8,964 bases of DNA, from positions 1 through 8,964 of the forward strand of contig CAMZAY010000027.1 of the NCBI GenBank assembly GCA_947304365.1, read 5' to 3'. Under the pieces are notes generated by a model. It did no database searches and was not told the origin of the DNA. It worked only from the letters and a program-made list of their open reading frames with translations. Origin of the DNA: an uncultured Clostridia bacterium (lineage in GTDB: Bacteria; Bacillota; Clostridia; Christensenellales; CAG-138). A program made the position numbers and the translations under genes. Shown piece after piece: positions 4,830 through 8,964 of this stretch. The stretch's first letter is position 1; each line of letters starts with the position of its first letter.

Positions 4830-7376
4830 TCAGAATTCCTTTGCTTCAGTCCAGAACTCGTTGCCGTAAATATCGGTAAGGCAGTAGCATACGCGGCATA
4901 CCGCGCTGCTGTCGATCCTTACGTTGGATACACTGATCCCGCCGCTTACGACGAGCGTGTCGCCGAGGAGATAGCTGGATTCATACTCGCCCGCATAGGT
5001 GTAATAATCGCACACAAAGTCGATCTTATCGCCGTCCTTGATCTTTATGAGACCGCGGCCGAGGGTATCCGTTTCACCGTTGGAATAGATGTAACGCGCG
5101 CCGGCAACGTAGCCGTTCTTGGTCTCGGGAGTGGAATCGTCGAACACCACGATGATATAGACGAGCTCGTTATTGAGCATAGCGGGTACGCGGCCCGTGA
5201 TGACGCGGTTGCCGCTGTCCGTAACGTCGCTGATCATGTAGTAGGGAACGATCTGCCCGTTGAGCGCGACCCAGGTGCGGTCGTACTCGATCGCGAGGTC
5301 TCCGTCGCCGTCGAAGCGGTAGACGTTGTCCATGCCGAGGTCGATATAACCCTCGCCGTCGTCATAGAAGACGTTGAGCTGAACGGTCTCGACCATTTCC
5401 CACTTCTCCTTGGAAAGGCGGAGCACGGAAGCGCCGTTCTTTTCGGTGAGCATCATGTCGTCAGCGTAGATGGCATGCGCATCGTAATAATCGAGGTTGT
5501 TCATTACCCTGTCGGAATCGAACCAGCTGGTATCTCCGCCGCCGAGTATCGAGCCGATAAGGCTGCCGGAACCGGAGGACGACGAGCCGCCGCCGAGGAA
5601 GCTGCCGAGAAGGCCCGACAGCATATCGGACGAAGAGGTGCTGCTGGTATTGCCGGAGGGCGTGCCGAAGAGCGAGCCGAGCGGCGACGAGGTGCTGTTC
5701 GTCGCTATCTGACCGCCCGCGGCAAGGCTGGCGAAGCTCTTTACGCAATCGGTGTAATTGCTGTCCATACCGATGGATTTGTAAAGCGACACCGCGGAAT
5801 TGACGGTCTTGAAGCTGGTGAACGGGAAGTAGATGGACATACCGTAGGCGTTCGCCATGGACCTTGAGGTGCGGTTATACTTGATGCAGCCCTGAAGCGC
5901 TTTGACGAGCTTCTCCGCCTCGCTGCTGCCGATGCCGCTCGCAAGGCCGACAAGGTCGACGTGGTCGATATGCGCGGATGCGCCGAACTCCCTTGCGTCG
6001 CTCCTCGCATTGGCGACGACCTCATACTGTTTGCCGTCGAGCATATCGTTGACGCTGCCGGCAAACGCGCTGAACGCGGCGGGAACGGTGCCGTGGAACT
6101 CGGCAAGGTCGATGATGGAGAGCGTCGTAGCATCGCCCGCGTTGTTCTTCTTGCAGACGTTGGTAAAGTCGTCGATGATCTGCTTGCCGATATTGACGGT
6201 GGACATGGAGGGATCCTTCGAAAGCTCGGTCAGCCAGTTGGTGTAATACCAGCCGCAGCCGGGCTCGGTCTCCTCAGAACCGATGAGGTAATCGGCATAC
6301 TGCTCGGTAACGAGCGCAGTCTCCATAGTGGCCATGAGGCACGCGTCGAAGCCGATGAAATCGAACGTTGCGCCGCTGTCCTTAAGCGCCTTATTGATCT
6401 TGTCAAGGGTCATGGAAGAGCCGCCGACAAGCTGATCGTAGCCGTAGCCGGAGATGGATCCGCCGCCGTGATCCCAGAATATGAGCATATTGCGGTTGGC
6501 GGGATAATTCTCGGTGCAGAACTTGATGAAATCGGTAAGGGTCTTGGGATCGGTCATGCTGAGCCTGCCGACGTTGTCGTCAAGGCGCTCGAGCCCGCCC
6601 GCCCTTACGCGGTAACGCTGAAGGGTGCTGCCGGAGATGACGGAATTCTTCCAGGTCTTCGTACCGCCGGTCTCGACGATGATGTTCACGTTATCGTCGT
6701 TGAGCGTGGCGTGGAGCATCTCGTTAAGATCGTTCGTGGCCATGCCGTACTTCGACTCAAGGTCGGTGCCGCACATATAGACCATGATCGTGATCTTGTC
6801 CTGCCCGCCGCCCTTTATTACGGTGCGCTTTGCCCTCGCCTCGCTCGCGACGGAGGTATTGACCGTCTGAACGGAGGTGCTGGCGACCGGCGCAGCGGCG
6901 ACAGTCGCGTCATTCACGTCAAAATCGTCATAGCCCTGCGCGATGTTCAGCGCGGACAGTCCGCCCATGTCGGTCATTCCGCTGAACATATCCAGGATAG
7001 AGCAGCTCTTGCCGCCGATGCACTTGCTGAGTACGACGATAGCGACTATCGCAACGAGCGCGATAATGATGATCTTGAGAAGGCTCGGCTTCCTGACGGC
7101 GCCGCCGTTCGAGCCGCCCGAATGGGAGTTGTTGGCGCTGCCGGAGTTTGCCGTGGTCTGCCCGAGCAAGGCGCCCAGCAGATCAAGCCCGCTGCCGCGC
7201 TTGCCCTGATACCTCGAATCGTTTTTGGGGACCTTCTGACCGTTGTCCGAGCGGCCGGAATAACCGTCCTCACGGCCGACGGGACCGCCGGTCTCTACCT
7301 TTTCACGCTTCTTGATAGTGCCGCTGCCTTCGGTGACATTGGTTTCCCTGCCGCCTGAATTGGGTGTGTTGTTCAT
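4830..7376 (-). CDS. Membrane-anchored clostripain-family (C11) cysteine peptidase
   Basis: The 848-residue product has a hydrophilic N-terminal segment (1-98), one membrane helix (about 99-117, preceded by VRKPS), a linker, then a C11 peptidase domain at about 194-555. The domain begins KITIMVYMCGTDLES. The catalytic His is in WDHGGG (His303) and the catalytic Cys in GFDACLMA (Cys346). Both residues of the dyad are present. Family members cleave after Arg (or Lys) and often self-activate. A Ser/Gly-rich linker follows (555-615, with LLGSFLGGG and SLIGSILGGG), then a beta-rich C-terminal region (about 616-848) that I do not recognise. Positive charge before the helix predicts an inside N-terminus and an outside protease. 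Basic residues at 181-188 just before the catalytic domain could be a release site (inference). The start has AGGAG 9 nt upstream (7390-7386). It is a single gene with its own promoter and terminator. Confidence 0.92.
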   Translation of the reverse strand: MNNTPNSGGRETNVTEGSGTIKKREKVETGGPVGREDGYSGRSDNGQKVPKNDSRYQGKRGSGLDLLGALLGQTTANSGSANNSHSGGSNGGAVRKPSLLKIIIIALVAIVAIVVLSKCIGGKSCSILDMFSGMTDMGGLSALNIAQGYDDFDVNDATVAAAPVASTSVQTVNTSVASEARAKRTVIKGGGQDKITIMVYMCGTDLESKYGMATNDLNEMLHATLNDDNVNIIVETGGTKTWKNSVISGSTLQRYRVRAGGLERLDDNVGRLSMTDPKTLTDFIKFCTENYPANRNMLIFWDHGGGSISGYGYDQLVGGSSMTLDKINKALKDSGATFDFIGFDACLMATMETALVTEQYADYLIGSEETEPGCGWYYTNWLTELSKDPSMSTVNIGKQIIDDFTNVCKKNNAGDATTLSIIDLAEFHGTVPAAFSAFAGSVNDMLDGKQYEVVANARSDAREFGASAHIDHVDLVGLASGIGSSEAEKLVKALQGCIKYNRTSRSMANAYGMSIYFPFTSFKTVNSAVSLYKSIGMDSNYTDCVKSFASLAAGGQIATNSTSSPLGSLFGTPSGNTSSTSSSDMLSGLLGSFLGGGSSSSGSGSLIGSILGGGDTSWFDSDRVMNNLDYYDAHAIYADDMMLTEKNGASVLRLSKEKWEMVETVQLNVFYDDGEGYIDLGMDNVYRFDGDGDLAIEYDRTWVALNGQIVPYYMISDVTDSGNRVITGRVPAMLNNELVYIIVVFDDSTPETKNGYVAGARYIYSNGETDTLGRGLIKIKDGDKIDFVCDYYTYAGEYESSYLLGDTLVVSGGISVSNVRIDSSAVCRVCYCLTDIYGNEFWTEAKEF

Positions 7377-7404
7377 AGCATTATTCTCCTGACTGGGATT
7401 ATTT

Positions 7405-7427
7405 GTGTGAAAGCACGGCCTTCACAC
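7405..7427 (-). promoter_or_regulatory. Hairpin 2 in the protease leader
   Basis: GTGTGAA (7405-7411) and TTCACAC (7421-7427) form a perfect 7-bp inverted repeat with a 9-nt loop. It lies 15 nt before the AGGAG ribosome binding site, too far to hide it directly. There is no T tract, so it is not a simple terminator. Confidence 0.55.
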
Positions 7428-7437
7428 GGGCACTTAT

Positions 7438-7456
7438 GCCTTTGCACTGCAAAGGC
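7438..7456 (-). promoter_or_regulatory. Hairpin 1 in the protease leader
   Basis: GCCTTTGC and GCAAAGGC form a perfect 8-bp stem (7438-7445 with 7449-7456) with a 3-nt loop, about 10 nt downstream of the predicted transcription start. It could be a 5'-end stabilising hairpin, an operator palindrome or part of an RNA switch. I do not recognise a known class. Confidence 0.55.
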
Positions 7457-7471
7457 TTGGGATCTGATATC

Positions 7472-7500
7472 ATTATAGCATATTTCGCCGAATATTTTAA
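7472..7500 (-). promoter_or_regulatory. Extended -10 promoter of the clostripain-family gene
   Basis: TGCTATAAT on the minus strand gives a perfect -10 (7477-7472) with a TGn extension. TTAAAA (7500-7495) stands 17 nt upstream as a 4/6 match to the -35. Transcription near 7465 leaves a leader of about 89 nt. No clear terminator for the preceding gene is visible between 7529 and 7500. Confidence 0.8.
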
Positions 7501-7529
7501 GCCTGTTTTTGCGAAAAATGCCCTTATTT

Positions 7530-8816
7530 TCAACTGATGGGCTTTACCGTGCCGACGGATTCCTCATCGGTAAGGAACACGCCGGTATGCGCGGCGTCCG
7601 CATAGACGGTGTTCGGTTCCGCCTTGAGGACGTAAGCGAGGGCCGTGTTTTCGCCCGCACGCCCGGACGCATACTCCGCGGCGTCCGCCGAAGAAGCGGA
7701 CGAGAGCAGTCTGTAAGAATCGATCGCAGCCGAAACGATATCGCCGCTGTACGATATCGCGCATGCGGAGATGAGCGTATCGTAAGTGCCGCCGCCGGCA
7801 TAATCGAAATGAGGATGCCTGAAGAGCGTTTCGCCGCCTTTTTCGATAGTGTAATAAAGCGGCGACTCGTTGAGCGAGAACACCCTTGTTTCGCAGATCG
7901 CCATGCCGCCCTTGAGCTCCGCAAAGCAGGCCCTTACGGCAAGGCCGCTTTCGAGGGTGTGGAGAACGTATGCGCCCTCGTTTACGCCGCTCATGGCCTT
8001 GGAAAGGCCTTCATCCGTGACGAAATAGCCGTTGGTATGGCCCGTCCTTTCAACGGCGGAAGCGGTGTACTCGATCTCATAGGCTTCCTTCAGATAGGCA
8101 AGGTCTATTACCGGGGCGGTCAGCTCATAATCCCGGGCAAACTGCTTATAGGCTTCCGATACGTCGAAGCGGACGATATGCTCATAGGGATCGACGACCT
8201 CGTAAGTGAAGTTGGAAAGATCGCCTACGCACGCGGCGATCGCGGCGATGCGTTCATTCTCGTCCGGATTGAGGAGCGGATCGAAATCGGCCTGCTCCTG
8301 AAGCACGCTGATCCCCTGCCACTCCGAGTATAACGCGCCCGCGAACATGTTGAACCTGCCGTTCACGGTGAGCGCGTAAGCGGAATTGAGTATCTCAAAA
8401 AGCTCCGCGTCGATCTCTACGTCCTCGCCGGGATGCTGATCGAGATAGGCAAGGTTTTTGAAGCCCTCGTAGGTATTGACCGGGTCGAGCAGCTTATACA
8501 GCCTTGCGAGCGCGGCGCTGTAAGCGGAGCGCACCTCGTTTATGGAAGTGCGGATCTCATCGCTGGAACCGTCAAAATAGCAGGTCAGCTCTATCCCGTG
8601 CGAATAGGCGAGCGCGTCCGCCACCCTGTCGGCGTCGATCTTGTAATAGCCGGGATCCTTATGAAGATAGGCCTTCATTGCGATCGAAAAGGCGACGACG
8701 GCGACGATCACGGCGACGCCCAGCAGCACGCCCCTGATTATGAGCTTGCGCTTGCTTTCCTTATCGGTAAGCGGTTCCTTCGATCTTTTTTTCTTTTCTT
8801 TCTTATCGGAGCTCAC
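7530..8816 (-). CDS. Membrane-anchored, divergent ApbE-like protein, probably not catalytic
   Basis: The 428-residue product has a Lys-rich cytoplasmic start (KKEKKKRSKE), one membrane helix (about 25-47) and a large outside domain. The domain resembles ApbE (FAD:protein FMN transferase, which flavinylates extracytoplasmic redox proteins). VEIDAELFEILNSAYALT then NGRFNMFAGALYSEWQGI (133-169) matches the ApbE pattern of a helix, a GxFD-type turn and a terminal W. RHPHFDYAGGG (333-343) stands where a His-Ile-Ile-Asp-Pro-x-x-Gly motif is expected. SGDIVSAAIDSYRLL (357-371) aligns with the Mg-binding DAxxTA segment, but Asp is followed by Ile and the Thr is missing. The Gly-Gly-Ile-Ala-Lys-Gly FAD motif is also not found near 237-262. 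I therefore call it a degenerate relative. Start is GTG with AGGGG 7 nt upstream. The assignment is by eye and moderately sure. Confidence 0.55.
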   Translation of the reverse strand: MSSDKKEKKKRSKEPLTDKESKRKLIIRGVLLGVAVIVAVVAFSIAMKAYLHKDPGYYKIDADRVADALAYSHGIELTCYFDGSSDEIRTSINEVRSAYSAALARLYKLLDPVNTYEGFKNLAYLDQHPGEDVEIDAELFEILNSAYALTVNGRFNMFAGALYSEWQGISVLQEQADFDPLLNPDENERIAAIAACVGDLSNFTYEVVDPYEHIVRFDVSEAYKQFARDYELTAPVIDLAYLKEAYEIEYTASAVERTGHTNGYFVTDEGLSKAMSGVNEGAYVLHTLESGLAVRACFAELKGGMAICETRVFSLNESPLYYTIEKGGETLFRHPHFDYAGGGTYDTLISACAISYSGDIVSAAIDSYRLLSSASSADAAEYASGRAGENTALAYVLKAEPNTVYADAAHTGVFLTDEESVGTVKPIS

Positions 8817-8831
8817 TTGAAATCCCCTTTT

Positions 8832-8864
8832 AAAAAGTCAGCCGGCCGCTCCTGCGGCCGGCTG
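8832..8864 (-). terminator. Strong intrinsic terminator between the partial gene and the ApbE-like gene
   Basis: CAGCCGGCCGC and GCGGCCGGCTG form a perfect 11-bp GC-rich stem (8854-8864 with 8839-8849) around AGGA, followed by ACTTTTT. It ends only about 16 nt before the GTG start of the ApbE-like gene, leaving no room for a promoter between them. Confidence 0.9.
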
Positions 8865-8876
8865 CGGATAAATAGC

Positions 8877-8964
8877 TTATTGTTCTTCGCCGAAGCGGAT
8901 CTTCTTATACTTCTCGATCTCGGCGGGACTGCCGAATACGAAGTGGCCGTTGCCGATATCGACG
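8877..8964 (-). CDS. Unidentified protein, C-terminal 28 residues only
   Basis: A reading frame enters from the right edge and ends in TAA at 8879-8877. The visible tail reads VDIGNGHFVFGSP, then AEIEKYKKIRFGEEQ. Codon use matches the neighbouring genes, and a terminator follows 13 nt after the stop, which together support a real gene end. The fragment is too short for a family assignment. Confidence 0.65.
   Translation of the reverse strand, partial: VDIGNGHFVFGSPAEIEKYKKIRFGEEQ

Noticed and set aside
4059..5867. 602-codon open frame on the plus strand
   Set aside because: It lies antisense to the Pr6Pr-like gene and the protease gene, crosses a terminator and a promoter of the minus strand, and encodes His/Arg/Glu-rich, low-coherence sequence. 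It is a shadow of GC-biased codons.
5961..7358. 465-codon plus-strand frame
   Set aside because: It is antisense to the catalytic domain of the clostripain-family gene, which has an intact His/Cys dyad, and has no recognisable features of its own.
1..8964. CRISPR arrays, tRNA/rRNA genes, insertion sequences, phage or conjugation genes
   Set aside because: No regularly spaced repeats, no tRNA-like or rRNA-like sequence and no transposase or integrase motifs were seen on either strand.

Overview
The window looks like part of a chromosome from a gut-type Clostridia (Bacillota) bacterium of moderately high GC. This rests on strong GGAGG-type ribosome binding sites, sigma-A promoters with TATAAT boxes, intrinsic terminators, a lipoprotein, a type I dockerin, a clostripain-family protease and a cobalamin riboswitch. 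I cannot name a genus. All supported genes lie on the minus strand, so transcription runs from high to low coordinates. The long plus-strand reading frames are antisense shadows.

Layout in the direction of transcription. 8964-8877: C-terminal 28 residues of an unidentified gene, followed by a strong terminator. 8816-7530: GTG-started, membrane-anchored extracytoplasmic protein resembling ApbE (FAD:protein FMN transferase) but lacking recognisable catalytic motifs. 7500-7377: extended -10 promoter and a leader of about 89 nt with two perfect hairpins. 7376-4830: membrane-anchored clostripain (C11) protease with intact His/Cys motifs, then a terminator. 4724-4062: six-helix Pr6Pr (FAR-17a/AIG1-like) membrane protein with its own promoter. 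4065-3868: near-consensus promoter and a cobalamin riboswitch. 3798-985: three-gene operon, then a terminator. 879-1: promoter and the N-terminal 268 residues of a membrane-bound CapD-type nucleotide-sugar dehydratase/epimerase running off the left edge.

The main result is the operon behind the cobalamin riboswitch. Its genes encode (A) a secreted DUF4430 protein with a C-terminal dockerin, (B) a secreted alpha/alpha-toroid protein on a long Pro/Thr/Glu stalk with a C-terminal membrane anchor, and (C) a DUF4430 lipoprotein. DUF4430 corresponds to the C-terminal beta domain of animal transcobalamin and intrinsic factor, and the toroid to their N-terminal alpha domain. Those two domains sandwich vitamin B12. 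The operon therefore looks like a split, cell-surface, intrinsic-factor-like B12 capture system made when cobalamin is scarce. The three genes overlap (4 nt, then 8 nt), so their translation is probably coupled. No B12 transporter lies in the window, and the B12-binding role is inference.
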